Assembly (NCBI GenBank): GCA_002633005.1
Contig: NMRA01000134.1
Coordinates: 288,204 to 352,203, forward strand
Reading direction: 5' to 3'
Source of the DNA: Phoronis australis
Lineage: Eukaryota > Phoronida > Phoronidae
Length of the DNA: 64,000 nucleotides
A program made the translations under genes and the position numbers. Of the stretch, positions 20,263 to 34,000 are shown in pieces. The notes below the pieces were generated by a model that was not told the DNA's origin, did no database searches, and was given only the letters and a program-made list of their open reading frames with translations. The first letter of the stretch is position 1; each line of letters starts with the position of its first letter.

Positions 20263-21420
20263 GAAAACGTAACATGAATTTAGCACCGATCTGAACAGTA
20301 ACAAAGCAATGTTTGTGCCATATCGCTACTATACACCGTCAAATCAAATCCCTGTTTATCTGGCACCCCTGACAACTGAAAAAGGGGAAGTCAGTTATTC
20401 GTGTGATAATGCGTGTTTAGGCCCGAAGACCGGCTGTGTCCGATGTTTGTGAACAATATCCTCATAGTGTTGTGATGGTAAAATTATTGATATTTTTGCC
20501 CGAAGAATGACGCATTTTTTCTGAAGATCGTAATTAGGGAAGCATTGTTTATGAAGCTAGGAGTTTTATGCAACGTTTGCAGTGTAGAATCAGAATGTCT
20601 GACATGAAATCTCTTATAGAATATTTATGAATGGATTTTAAGGTCCTGAAAGTATTGACAGGTTCTGCTTTTTAAAAAAGCACAATTATAACTCTAAAAC
20701 CGCCAAAGACTACCACTAGGATGCACCACAATTGACGTTGAGTTCTAGAAATTTATTCGAGGAGGCCACCACCACCACCTCGTACCCACGCCATTACGGT
20801 TTTTTCGGATGCCTACGGTCTTGCGTTTGTGTACACGTCTTCTGGAAAGATTCCTTGCTGTAAAGTATGGCTTTTAAAGTCGTGTTTGAAATGACTCTGA
20901 GTCCATTGCTTCCTGAATTACACGTTTACTTGCTCAATTTACAAAATGATTTGTTTGGGATGGAAAGCATTTTCCACCATGGTATGAAAATTTTGAGATA
21001 CCGTTTAAAATTTGCGTTTTAGATAGGGCGTGGGATGGAGAAACCTCTTTTACTTGTTATGTTCCTAGACTGCATATTTCAGACATTTATTCCATCGAAA
21101 TAGTCTCGGTGCTCTGGTTGAAAAATAAATAGTTTTTGTTGAATAACCATTATTGCCAGTCTGATCACGTGGTTGCTTGACTGACGTAACACATGCTACG
21201 CCCTTCAGTAAAAACACTATTTCAATAAACGACACAATTCCTAAAGACATCAACGCATCACCCTGAACGAAGTGCATTTGGGCCATTTTGCATTGTATTC
21301 AGGGAGAAGAAAAGTAAAAATGTAGAACGTATAGAAACATGGCGGCTTTCGTGGTGCGTAAGACAAGCCAACGTCTGACGATATTTGCAAAAGGAAATCA
21401 AGTGTATTCCGAAGTTTCAG
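20263..21420. other. 3' flank of the GT92 gene, no further gene recognised
   Basis: No exon or repeat family identified. No AATAAA lies close to the stop, so the polyadenylation site is uncertain. Confidence 0.45.
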
Positions 21421-21423
21421 GAA

Positions 21424-21487
21424 ACGTGGCGTAGTTGTTTAAGATACTGACTGACATGTCGCAGAACCGGGTTCAAATTCTGGGGTC
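21424..21487 (+). repeat. tRNA-derived SINE head (pol III A and B boxes)
   Basis: TGGCGTAGTTG (~21427) matches an A box and GGTTCAAATTC (~21470) a B box at tRNA-like spacing, with a weak T stem around TTCAAAT. The remaining arms do not fold as a real tRNA, so this is more likely a SINE 5' end than a functional gene. Confidence 0.5.
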
Positions 21488-21494
21488 GAGGTCT

Positions 21495-21705
21495 AAACTC
21501 TGTACTCGAAATCAAACTCGAAATTATTTTTGACGTGTTCGTGTCTGCTTTTGCTCGAACACATTATGGTTTATCCATAAGGGTTTCTAGTCCAGGTTTA
21601 CCCTTGATGACCTGGACTTGAAACTCTTATGGATAAACCATAATGCGTTCGTCATACAAACTCTAGTCTTCGAGTAAAAGCTTGAAATTTCGAGTTCAGA
21701 TTCGC
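21495..21705. repeat. Foldback repeat with 35-bp near-perfect inner arms
   Basis: 21562-21596 and 21611-21645 are inverted copies (33 of 35) around a 14-base loop. Weaker pairing (ACTCGAAAT / ATTTCGAGT) extends the foldback to about 21500 and 21700. It follows the tRNA-like sequence directly. Confidence 0.65.
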
Positions 21706-22260
21706 CTTAATACTAGGGTCATCAAGTGCAAAGTAAGATTAGGCTGTTATTCAAGTAAGTCATTATGTACTCTAGCATAGAATTTTAGACCCTTATCGTG
21801 AGTTCGAAAAAAAGTAGAATAGAAAATGCCAAAAATAATTTCAAGTTCGCTTTAGTGTCTAAGATAAGACCCCGGACCCTGATGACGTAAGCCTGGCACA
21901 CGGTTAGGAAAAAAGTTTAATAATTTATTTCTTCGAGATCGCGGGCTTGGCCAGTTGCTGGATGTAAAGAAATCCTGGGTATTTTGTGGCTTCGGTTTTT
22001 AAGTCAGCTTTGAGTCGGATGTACAATTTTGACAAATTCTAAAGGAAGTTACTTTTAGCACGTGTCCAGATATTCATAAACTTAACATTTTTTGTTAAAG
22101 TCAACGTCTACACCGCTTCTGATGTGAATGACTTCTGTGTTCAAGCCGTGCTATTGGCGAACTTTTTAATATTTATAGAGTGGTTAACGATCTCATTTAC
22201 CAGTGAGCCAAACGCTTACATTTACTCTGTCCCAAGCCTCATTCATCGCTCTATTTACTG

Positions 22261-22277
22261 ACACACTCACACACACA

Positions 22278-22330
<53 letters not shown>
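22261..22330. repeat. (CA)n microsatellite
   Basis: CACTCACACACACAC run grading into a pure CA array of about 50 bases. The apparent Val/Cys-repeat reading frame on the minus strand is a by-product. Confidence 0.95.
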
Positions 22331-22334
<4 letters not shown>

Positions 22335-22630
22335 CCATCTTTGTCTGGTGGCCAGAGAGTGATTATATTAAGGCTTCTTTCATTGTGATACGAGGTGAAC
22401 ATAATTATGAACTTCCATATTAAAAAATGGATCATACAAGATGCAACTCGATATCGATACGATGATGCGCTGATGTTTTCACGAAGTGCTAACTGCACAT
22501 TAGATCAAAGGTTCTTTTTTACAAGTTAACAAGAAAATGTACAAAATTTAATTTTTTTTACAGTAACAAACTCTGAACTCACAGTGTTAATTATACAAAG
22601 CAAACGTATTAACAAACGTGACAACTGGAC

Positions 22631-22714
22631 TCCGTTTCATGAAACTTTCTGTCTTAACTGAGCCCGAATTTCCGGGGAGGGGGTTGCCTTAAGAGTCGAT
22701 TTTCATGAAACGGA
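22631..22714. repeat. Small inverted-repeat element
   Basis: TCCGTTTCATGAAA (22631-22644) is inverted at 22701-22714, with additional pairing (GTCTTAA / TTAAGAG) inside. 84 bp, no coding content. Confidence 0.55.
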
Positions 22715-23259
22715 CCCCTGAACTAAATAAAATTAACAATGCCAAAAATTTAGATGTATTGGCATTTTTCTCTGTCGAAATACATTGCGTTTACACGTCT
22801 GACAGGCCAGAACATAATGGCTGTTCATTTAACTTGAAAAACCTCATACTGTACAGTGAACAGGTTATTCTGGGCTCAGTAAATCATCCGTATGTCAGGG
22901 TTGTGGGTGGACGGAGGTCTCCAACTGAGGATGAGAAACAGTAACCTATCGTACCCTATTCATCCTGGGCACAAACATTATAGAGTTACTCTACATTAGT
23001 AAAAACAATCAATTAACGGACTTGCACTAAATGGCAATCATTTCAAAATGATTCCAACTTTTGGAACGTTTTGGAGTATCAGGTCTTAAATTAGACTACA
23101 ATAATATTACAATAATCAGATGGACTATTGTTAAATAACAAAGTCGACGTTAATTTGCATAAAATAAATGACAAGGTGAGTATTTCAAAAGTTTGTGAGG
23201 GGGTTATTTTGGAACAAATCGTGTTGTGTTGAATCTTCTGGATTTGACAGAGAAATTTA

Positions 23260-24060
23260 AGGCCATAGATGGTGTTTTCAATTTGTGAAAAAGTAGAAAG
23301 AAATTTAACTCCAAGAGGTTAAGTTATAATTACTAGAACTTTTGCCCCGGCAAAACAAATTTATGAAATATCTGTTTCAGGTCTACCACATCAGTTTGTC
23401 AAGCCCATAAGTAGTCTTATGTCAGATTTTATATGGGATGGAAAACCTTGCAAAATAAAACAGTAACAATATCAACTTTGGAAAATTGGGGCATAAAATA
23501 CATTGACATGATTTTAACTGAATCTTGAAAGCAATATCACATGGAAACGGCAGCTGGAAGTTTTTTCCGTTGTATTTGTTGAGACAACTTGAGGACAATA
23601 TTTGATTTTTCCACAAAATTTAACTCGATAAATTATGGACCCCTTTTAAACAGGAATTTCAGACTTTCGGCTGAACTATTCTAGACATGAAAATATGCTT
23701 TTAAAGAACAGGGTTTTTGACATAATGTTTGTTATTCATCGTGACAAATCTTTACAGTGACGAAGTGACGAATTAAAGCAGGTTAAATCTATGTAAATCA
23801 TTTCTTTGATGACCAGAACAAATTACTCTCTTGGGAGGTATTGAAAACTGCATGAAAATTATAATGTTATTCCTTTTCGATGGCCAATTCAATTTTTGCA
23901 ACCTCATTTTCATTTAAACGTACATGTAAGCCTACCAGCAATTCCAGGAAGTTAGAATGTAATAATTTTATTTTTGTGTTACCCAGAAAACATCTGCTGC
24001 TTGGCATACAAATTTCCTTCACATACAACTAAACCATGCAAAAATAGCGTTTTATTATGA
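23260..24060 (+). mobile_element. Decayed L1-like LINE (RT C-terminal region)
   Basis: A plus-strand frame reads VSGLPHQFVKPISSLMSDF followed by IWDGKPCKIK and a TLENWGIKYIDM-like stretch; this pattern (FIW-x4-K, then W/G...D) is the region after the RT palm in L1/Tx1-type LINEs. Stops and frameshifts are frequent and no ends are visible. Confidence 0.5.
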
Positions 24061-24102
24061 TGAGAAGAAGTTGAAAACCATATACATCGTTCTCCCTCAT
24101 AC

Positions 24103-24326
24103 TACATGAGCGCACCCAGGTGGGTCCATTTGGCGAAGCAGGCGAAAAGGTCCGCCTTGGAGAAACAAAACATACCGAGAAAACGAGACAAAAGTCCACT
24201 GAAAAGGCACAGACGCACAGTGAAGGTGGTACCCCGTTTTTTTAGTCCTCCCTTTTTTTGTCAGTAAAAGGTCCACATCGCCAGAAATTCGAGCGCCCCA
24301 TATTAAAGGCTGGGTGCGCGCATGTA
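24103..24326. mobile_element. MITE-like element with 17-bp inverted ends
   Basis: TACATGAGCGCACCCAG at the left is inverted at the right (TACATGCGCGCACCCAG), one mismatch, 224 bp in total. No ORF; superfamily unknown. Confidence 0.55.
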
Positions 24327-24329
24327 CTA

Positions 24330-26210
24330 GAATCCACTATAAAAATTACGACTTTATTAAATGAAATGGGAGACAATAATCAGTGTCCCTAGTGTGACGA
24401 AGTACAAAATTACAGACAATAACCTGAGTGTCCCCTAATGTAGGAAACACAAAGCGACGGAGAGCTGAACTGGCGCCCCCTAGGGCGATGAAGTTCAAAA
24501 CTTTGATCATGCGTTTTTATCTTCAATTACTTTTGAATAAATCTTTTTCCATCAAAATCAATCATGGCAAATACGATAAAGTGACGAGCACATGACAGCG
24601 TCGTTTTTTTTTAAATTTGAAACTGAAGGTAAAATGCTTCGACATCAACAGAAATTCAAAATCTTTACGAACAAGTCGTAAAAATGCCTAGTGAACAGTT
24701 TGACTTCTGTTTCAGTGGCAGAGAAACACTTTGAATAATGTAGTTTAGTCTGCTTTGCACGTTATATGCCAATTTGCCGGTAGTAACTGTGAACTATTCC
24801 TGACATATTAAACGAATAATGGAAAATTGGCGGTATTTTTTACAAGTAGAAGTTTTTCATAGTTGATTTGTGTGTAGAGAGTTTAATTATCTCAAGTTAT
24901 GCAAAGTGGTCCGAGAAAAGAAAACGGTGTGCGAGGGTATAGAATAACCGTTGCAACCAAGAAATAATGTGCGGGGCCATGGTCGGTCCGTGCGCCAGCC
25001 GAGAAATATGTCCGTGGGACGTGAAAAGTAGCCCGGGAGGGAGAATCATCAGCGAAAGGAGAATATCGTCCGCGGTGTGCTGGCCGGCCGCAGCCGCGCG
25101 CGGCAGGGAAGTATATGTCAACTCCGACGTTTCACGCTCATAAAAAACAGTGCCTCGCTCCTACAATGTCTACCAGCGGACTAACGACCTTTGTTCTTTA
25201 CACAATTTCGTGTTATTCGTCGTATGCGTCACGCAAGGAATATACACAATTGATGCGTTTTGTAACGTGAAATAAAATAAAATATTTCACCTTCCTTCGT
25301 ACCCATCTGACTAGAGCAGATGAATATCGGGAGAGAAAACAGACATTATATTATTGATAGTCTAAACTTAAGTAAATATTTAATTGAAATTGCCAACAGG
25401 CATTATGTATGTGATATGTTGCGCGGCGCTTTCAGGTGATAAGCATGTAAACCATTTCTTGCAATAGACCATTCATCATGGCGACAATTAAAAAGTACAA
25501 CATCGCTAAATTTTATATGAACCTGCAGTACTAGGTTCAGTTGTGATCTATTACATACCTAAATTAGAAAGTACAACATTTCATCAATAAAAGTTTTTTC
25601 ACGAATTTCTCCAAATGGCAAGGAAAATATGAAAAGTCGTCGTGAAAGCTGCATTTTGCGGTCGCACTCCACTTCTGAGGTGGTGCGAAGGGTCAGAACT
25701 GGAAATTCTGGGGTAGGGAGAACGGAGGCCGAGGAGGCGGAGGTGCATTTGAGGATGGTCTCCACTGTGGAAAGTAAACGGAGAGGCTTTACCGAAAAAA
25801 GTGAGACCTAGTTACTCTATGATGGGTAGTTCTCCTCTTCCGACGCCCAGGCCGGATATTCTTGCCGGGTACGTCGCCATCAGGGCGAACCGGCGGTTGC
25901 CGTCACACGTCATGAAGTGACATCTTATAATGCAAGCTGAAAACTTTCTTTCAAAGACAACGTTTGATTTAAACCAACTTGTAAAATGGTCTCATCTTAT
26001 TCCGTTGTCAGTTTAGAAGAAGAAGAGATCTTTAGGCTCTAGCGGATAATCCCGACCAACGTGTCCGTCACCCCATAGAGGCAGGCATCCGCCCGGCCTG
26101 TACTGAGCCCTGGAGGCGTCAGCATCGGTCAACATTTCAAAATTTCCGACCGAGCTGAAACGTTCAATCCGTGACCTGAAACATATTACACCTGTTCTGA
26201 AACAGTAACC
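24330..26210. other. No gene recognised; GC-rich patch
   Basis: 24940-25110 is GC-rich with several CpGs and is followed by CATAAAAAACAG at 25139. It could be a promoter-like island upstream of the troponin gene, but no transcript feature supports this. Confidence 0.3.
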
Positions 26211-26214
26211 GTAC

Positions 26215-26397
26215 CAGTGGCGGATTTAAAGGGAGGGGGAAGGGGGGCATGCTCCCCCGCCGGGCTAAAACTCTCCCCCGGCATTGAGATTCCAGTGGCC
26301 GCAGTTCGCCGGGGTGTGCGAATGGCTGACGGGCAAAATCCTGACAAATACTCAGCTCTGCCCCCCCCCCCAACTAAAAGTCCGGTATCCGCCCCTG
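26215..26397 (+). mobile_element. MITE, CAGKGGCGGAT family (copy 2)
   Basis: Ends CAGTGGCGGATTTAAAGG and (inverted) CAGGGGCGGATACC. Flanks CGTAC / CGCAC form a 5-bp duplication with one mismatch. Contains the shared core TGACGGGCAAAATCCTG and C/G homopolymer runs near the ends. Confidence 0.75.
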
Positions 26398-26399
26398 CG

Positions 26400-29300
26400 C
26401 ACATAGTTCTTCCCAACGGGCCGGTTCCTTGCGAAATTAGTTTTTCAGGGTTCAAGTTCATGTTTCACTGAATATTAGGGCTGCTGCACCCGGCCGGCGG
26501 TTTTACCGGAATGTCGTGCCAATTTACATTTCTCCGGAGCTGAATTTTCTTTCGTCTTTTCTTCAATACGAATGTAGAATTAAAACTTGTAGGCCTCCTA
26601 GAAACCTGAGTTCTGTGCATATTTGCACCCGAGATTAACCCCAGTCAGTCCCTAAAAGACAACTCGAGAACTTCAAAACCAATGGCAAACAACTGACCTA
26701 CCACGTGACCGAAGGCCCGGAAAGGTCGTCGATAGGATTTTGGTTCAAGCTCAGTGCAGGTAACAATGTGTGGATTGCTTTCTCACTGTGTTTAGCATAT
26801 TGGTGATTTTCTGGACATGTGCGTAATTTATGCCATCGTGTTTCCTCGTTTACCTTGCTCCGTAACTTTGATCGTCGATCTGGAGTTTCGGAGCCGGGCG
26901 CCGTCTTTAGTAGGCCCTAGCCAAGTTGTGATTTTCAACATGGCCGTTTGTTTACCTTTCCGACCGGCTTCATACTGGCTTACTCCCCTGTTTCCGTTGG
27001 GCGGACTTATAATCGTCGATGAAAGTTTGCAAGGTTATTAGTATTCACTTTGTAGCCTGCAGTTTAGCATTCGGATTCGGTATGTAAAGTTTGAGCCGAC
27101 TCGGCTTTCTGCGCTATGAGTGACTACTGTCATACATAGAGTTTCTTAGAGACTTAGACTTAACTCAGGGGGCAGTCGTCAATATTTTTGACAAGGTGTG
27201 CTGTTGGGAAATGTGAATACCCTATGCCATTTTCGTGAGCCAGTACGACAAAACCTCACTGATTTAAATGGAATCATTTGTTGAGAGCTTTTAAATTTTG
27301 AGAAATCATTCCTAAAGTTATAAATTTCTCAAACTTATTAGGATTTGAGTCTTCCAAATGCTTCTTGTATTAAAAGTGAATAAACAACCTCATACCTTTC
27401 ATTAGTTTTAAAACAACAAACCTCAATGTGATTGCAAAATCTTTCTGAGGAGTTTTGTTGCAAAATGTATCCGTTGGGGATTTCTACACCCAAAGGCTAC
27501 GATAGTCACTGCTCATCTGAGTTTTATATGCTACCTATGTACAGTAGCACCTGCCTTGATCAGGTATAACTTCTTCAAAAAGCCTATGTTATTTATTTGA
27601 TTAAAATTCAATTTAAACAAAGCATTGAATGGGTGTCTTCTTAACCCAACAGACCGAGATATAAGCCTTGTGTACAGTTCTGGTTCTATAAAGCATCCTA
27701 AAGCTTTTTACTCCTAAGGTGAACTCTTTTACAGAGTTTCTGGCAATAGCCACTTACAGAGGTCTCAGATTTCGACAACCCCTTTGATGTCCACTTTTCA
27801 GTGGAGAAAATTGGTTCAGCTCAAAATGTGGACCCCCTGTGAGTAGTGAACTAGCAGTACTTTCAATGGTCCATTTATGATCATAGGGAAGTAATTATTG
27901 GAAAAGCCATCCATTAAAATCAGTTAAATGAGACTTTGAGATAATTTGTACTGTTTTCAACCCTGTCTGCAGGTGACATATTGTGACCTACTGTATCTAC
28001 CAAGTTCTGTATTGTTACCTAGGCCCATTAACTTCAATGTTTTTGTTCATAACACTTTCACATTGTGTGAACTAGGGGTTGCCCACAAAGGCCAGTCACA
28101 AAAGAGACTGGCCAAGTCAACATCCTATTTGCTCACATTATTAAGGTTAAATTAAGCTTGAAGAGGTGAAACATCTGAGAGGCCTAGCATGGGCTGATTA
28201 ACAGAAGAAGTATTTTTATTGATGCAATTTGTAAACACCCTATTGTGTATTAATACTGAGCAATGGGTTTTGAGCTCCAGGTTTGACTGTAGTAGGAATG
28301 TTTATCTGCAGTGGTGTCCCACTGGTCCTTTGGTTGGTGTTTAAAATTCACAAATCTTTAAAAAACGCATTAATTTATTGTGAGCGTTGTTTGTCCATTC
28401 CGACTTATAGATGAGGTGATGATGGGTATCCCAGGGTATTACCTACTTAGCTGTGAATTATATTGGAGGAAGGTGGATTTGTATCTCAGGTATCCTGGAT
28501 GGTTACTGGGATTTTCCATAGATTTATATGCACATGGCCGTGTTTTCGGAAAATGGAAATTTCAGGCATTTTAGTTACACCAAATAAACCCCCAGGCGTT
28601 TATTAATAAAAGGGGGCGTGCAAACAGAAAGTCATAGTTTTGTTGACTTAGACATTTTTACTTAAAACTGTGTCTTTAAATTTTATGTTTATAAATGCAA
28701 AGTTCTCCAACATCTTATTTATTTATTTATTATTTATTAATGTAATATTTACAATGAGGGTAGCCCCATCAGTTCACCCTGCTTTCCATGGGGTCCTTGT
28801 TCAGTTTTTTAAATGATAAGTGCTCCATAAAACTGAATTTGTGACAAAAAGTTGCCGGGGAGTGGGCTTTTAAGAGGAAATTTTCTGAATAAATGTCCCA
28901 CTATCTGGATACTTGACACCAGAAGTTGCAATACCAAATAAATGCCCATGGGCGTCTTAAGTCACAACGGGATTCCGAACTCTTGATTCATTTTCAACTG
29001 TCAAAATATTTTGGATAATGCAAATTTGTCCTGAGTGAAGTCTACAAATTTAGGAAAAACCAGTCATCAGTCATGGAATAGAATAAGAAAGATGGTTCAT
29101 TTTTGTGATCAGTTCCAACCTAGATGAGTGAGTTTGGAATCGATACCTTTTAGCAAGTTCATATTTAATGCTCATTTGATGATACAAAGTCAACCAACTG
29201 AAATATTCACCTTCCATCTAGCTGCGATATCTTCTTTGTATTCACAGCCGTCATTCTGACTTTGGTAATCCACATTGTATATTGCTCTTTAAAACAAGAA

Positions 29301-30996
29301 CACAGCACAAAAAAGTAAAGTTGAATACAAAGCCCCCCCCCCCCCTTTTGAAGCAATACCTAACGTGAAATATTCTCTGGAGGTTGGAAGTGATACCCAA
29401 GATGGTGAAACAGTTATTTGACTCAGTGACACATTCCACCTTCTGGCTATCATCTTAACCCTTCATTTGACTTACTGTAACCTAGTAGTACATTCTGTCC
29501 TCCATCACATGCTCACCTACAGATTTTACATAAGGTCAAACATTTCTTAGTTGTTCATTGACTCCAATCTGGATGAAGGTGATAATTTGAACCTCTATTT
29601 TTGACAAATATTAAGTAAAGATAACTGAGGACCTGACTTGTGATTGACTGCTTAGCAAATTAGGCATTTTAACAAGGCCTGTACTCTTTAATGTCTGGAT
29701 AAAAAGTGTGTGTTGTGCTAAATAGTAATGTCTCTGCTTGCTAATCTTTCATGTGTCTTGTGTTTCCTGGCTACAGTTTACTTGAAAAGGTAGACAGACT
29801 TAGTAAATGTACACATTAGCCTTGTTTAAAATATGTTTAAAAGCATAGGGACTGAAGAATCTAAAGTTAACATGTTTGTCATGTATTGTTAAATAGGCAT
29901 TAATGAGTGTTAAAACATCATGTGAATTTGTTTTCTAATATTTACAAAACTTCTTAAATTAGTATATCCCTTGAAAAAACTCGTTATATGGAGCTTCACA
30001 ATTTCATGTTGTCCAATCGAACACTGGTTCAATGTGTTTATTATATGTAAATTCTCAAAAAATGCTGATGTTCAGTTTACACAGGAAATCTGTCTTCTTA
30101 TCCTAAGAAGCCAAAATCAGATTGTGGTTAGGGTCTGTGTACAGTATGATGATGATTAGATTGAGTGGCATTGCACAGGGAAGTGTCATGCAGAAGCTGT
30201 ATGCTGCATGGCCTATGTCACCCCTTGGTATACAGTGCAGGCTGGCTGAACAGCCAACTTGTGCCAAATGCGACCTGGCCAAATTCACAGATTTTGAGCC
30301 GACATGGGAATTTTACCAGGCCCAAAACCTGAGGTGGCATTGGCTTCCTAAGTCGACAAATCAAGCCCTGCAGCATTAAATATCTTTTTGACCTTTTGTA
30401 TTAATTTCCATTTCTATTGCTCCATGTGTGTCCTGAAAGTGATTTATAACTTGATTGACCTACAAACAAATCTTCACTGGAGTCATAGTTCCATCACTCT
30501 GACCTTGATTTGCCCAGTGTTCATTAAAATTGACATTTTAAACTGATGGCTTTTGAGGTTTTTTGAGTCGAGTCTGTTTTAAAATCATTTGATTGTAATT
30601 ACAAGTGTTGGTTAGCCAAGCCAATTAGCCATTTTTTCACAGCTTCTACTCATTAACTTAGTGACCTGCTTGTGTAAACCTGTAGCAGCACTCATTCTTT
30701 GTGTTACTCATCAACAGACAGACTATGATATCTCTAAGGAAGTGTCCTCCTTATTCACTCAATATCAGCACGAGACTACCATACACTTTTTCATTATTAA
30801 AATACCACTTGTTTGCCATGTCTTGTGCTGAAGGATAGCATTCACTGTATGTCTTCTGTTTTTGTGAAAGAAGATATAAAAAAATCATCTTCATTTCATT
30901 CCTCTAATTTTACAGTTTCTCTAGAGGAAATACCATTGGTCATTACAAAGCCAGAATTGAATGTTGAACATTATACTTAAATTGCGTCTTTTGTAG
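26400..30996. other. Upstream region of troponin T, no coding exon recognised
   Basis: No recognisable protein or repeat family apart from a poly-C run at 29332-29345. A non-coding first exon and the promoter of troponin T could lie here (for example the donor-like CAG|GTAACAAT at ~26758), but nothing decides between candidates. Confidence 0.35.
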
Positions 30997-31044
30997 GACA
31001 CCACCTTCTTCGTGTAAAAGTCCTGTTTACAGAATGGCTAAGCT
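30997..31044 (+). CDS. Troponin T, candidate upstream exon with alternative start
   Basis: Acceptor TCTTTTGTAG|G and donor AAGCT|GTAAGT frame a 48-bp exon. ATG at 31034 gives MAKL; splicing in phase 2 to 34621 (CT+A) continues in frame as D-MSEVETV, so two start codons are possible (31034 or 34625). If the second is used, this is 5' untranslated sequence. Both the splice sites and the frame agreement support it; there is no direct evidence of use. Confidence 0.5.
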
Positions 31045-34000
31045 GTAAGTATCCACTGATACACTCAATCTCCTGAAGTCTGCAAGTGCTCTGAGTTAAA
31101 GTACTTCATTCTCTTCAAAACTCTCTGAAAACAATTACTGAATTTTCCAATGCCCTGGACAGTAATGTTCATGACATGCATTGTATATCAGAATTGCATG
31201 GACTTGTGTATTCACAAGTCAAACTTGAGTTGCTTTAAAAAACAGGAAACATGGAGCTCCTCACAGAACCATAGGAACTGGCCTCTTGTACAAGTCAGGG
31301 ATTTGGCTTAGGTATTTGTGTCGCTTGGTTATATCGTCATGTGACAAACTTTTGCAGAGATGATTGGTGGGTTAAGAAACATAAACAACGAAGGTAGGAC
31401 TTATTGAGGTTCGTTATCTCAAGCATGTGATTGAATAGACCAATCCCAATATTAGCAACAAGTCTTTTGTGAGGAAGGTTCAGAAAAAGTAGCAAGATTG
31501 ACTATTTCCCAATCAGGTTGCTCCCAAAATGTCATTTTCGTTTCAAAAACATGCATGCGATCCCAAGTTTTTTCAATAATGATTGATTTTTTCGTATTGA
31601 GAATGAGCCTGTTATCAGGTAGCGTATAAGTTATGTTCAAGCACAGTGTATGTCTTGAAGCGTGACAGTATATCAACCCACTGCCCCATACACATTATGG
31701 GTGATTTCCCCTAAAATCCCTTCAGCGAATTCTGTACATTATTGGGATTGGTAGATTTGATCTTACTGTTGAATGCCATCATATAATGCTGCTTAGACTG
31801 TCTCCATGGGCTGGGTGCTTTATTTACCTGCTGCTGTCTAGGAGGGTGCGACCTGTGGCTAGATGTGCAATCTCATTTCAATGTCTGGTAAGCTTGGTTT
31901 TGGTGAATGGGCATCGTGCTTGCTTCTATTGGCAACTGCTATTATACTGGTGCAGTCATATTGCTGAAACAATGTATTATTTAGAGCACTGTGAATGAGT
32001 GTTCATGTAAAAGGTTCACACTAGTCTTGTTGCTGTGACATATGTTCACCAAGAGTCTATCAGATGAGGTGAAATATACTAGCCCAGACCTTACAAATGT
32101 CTATGATATCAGATAAAAGAAAAATAGATCCACCTCAGACTATAAGAAAAATAACCGCCAACTTGACACTACTTCCCTCCAACCCCTATGTGGGGGCGCC
32201 CCCTGTAGATTATACTTTCTTACCGGTGTATCATTTTTATGCACCTCCAATCATGTTCACAATTGTTTTACAGAACAAACGGACATTCCTCAGGTTGTAT
32301 GTTTGTGTTGTGTTGAATTACGGTTGATCTTCATTTGTAGACAAATAAGTGTGTCGTGAGTCATGTACTGGCTTGAGAGTTCACTGCACGGAAAGTTGTT
32401 TGATGTCCTTTTATTAAGTAAAATCACAGTTAAAATGTGCTTCAGTCATTTTATGACTATCTTTTCAGATGCTATGGTGGAAACATCACTGGTTTAACAC
32501 CTTGAACTTCTGCTTGTGTGTGCAAATTTTTATTACTTTGGGCAAGAATAATGGTTCACAGAAAGGATTTTAGTGCCATTTCCATGTAGTTTAAAACCCC
32601 TCTAAGTATTTCAGAAAAAAATCACATGGGATTAATTCCACAAACAGCCATGTCTCCAAAGGATTCATGAATACCTGAAAGTTATGTTGCCCCTATTGGC
32701 AGACACTGTTACTATACTACACAGTCAGTGCGGTACAAGTATGCCCCAACACATGTAGTGTTATGATTCGTTTTAATTGAACCAACAAATCAATAGGCCA
32801 AGAATAAAGTTTTCTGCTATTAATCCAGCGGAATTTGTTGGAATTCAGAATCCCGGCAAACATTTTTTTCTAGTGAAAATTTGCTCGAAAAATACACAGG
32901 ATTATTTTGAGCAAATTTCACATGGGAACGACACTACTGTAATGTGGTTTGGTCAGTGACTTAGTGTACTAAGTTTATTTTGTGACATCCATCACCAGGT
33001 GGCATACTAAGTGTACATGAAAACTCTACACTTATACTGTCAAGTGTATTTCAATTTTCCTGGCTTTTTTGCACTTTGGATGATGTAGGCAACATTTTTT
33101 AGGGGCCCTCGGGATTTTTTAAAAATCAAATGGTGTACCAGTAGCACCAGTTAAAAGGGAATATTCAAACATCTTTGAGTTGTTTTGGAGCCTGCTAGGC
33201 AGAGCTGGAACTGAATTCTTAAACTGCCAGCGTAGAAGCCGCAAATGTGAACACTGCATGACGAGAGAAATTGTTTTCCTGATTGTTTTAAGCCTCACTG
33301 TGTTATTGGTGTACAATAACTTCTAACACCTCTCCCTAATGCATGTGTTTGTTGAAGCATGTCTTCTCATTGGATGTTTCATGAAGCCTGTTGAGTCATA
33401 ACAGATTTAGTATCTGCATGTTGCTTCAGTGTTCTTTGAAAATTGATTTAATTGATGCCTTGGTCATGTATCAGTTAATACTCAGTGGATCGTCAATTGA
33501 ACTCTAACTCAATGACCAACATGTTATGGGATCGACAGTACTGATTCATGATGTTGACAACAGTTTGGTGGCCTGTTAGTCGTTACAATTATTTTTGGAT
33601 TATCGAGGGAATGTGTGACGGAGGCATATTCTCTGAGATATAGCTGAAGTGAGATTTGTATTGTTCATTAACGATCATTTTTGTTGTGTGGCATGAAAGA
33701 TGATATTTCATCCCACCTTTTGTGAAGCAGCACACGTAGTCTGGCAGTTCAGAGGACTGCTTGATTTGTCTTCTATATGAGCATTTTAGAGTGTTTTATA
33801 TGCAAGAAATCAATATTCTAAACTGACCAAATTAAGATTCATTTGGTTTTGAAATGTGGACATGTTTGCTAAAAATTGTGCTTTATTTAAAAAACTGACA
33901 CAGAACTCTTCAAATGCTAAAAAGGGTTGAGGAGAACTCTAGCCATTCTAATATCTTTATAAAAGCTCCAAGTCAGAGTGTCTGTTCTCAATAGAACACA

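Noticed and set aside
21424-21487. Functional tRNA gene
   Set aside because: Boxes A and B are recognisable but the acceptor and anticodon stems do not pair.
22193-22498. Val/Cys-repeat ORF on the minus strand
   Set aside because: By-product of the (CA)n microsatellite.
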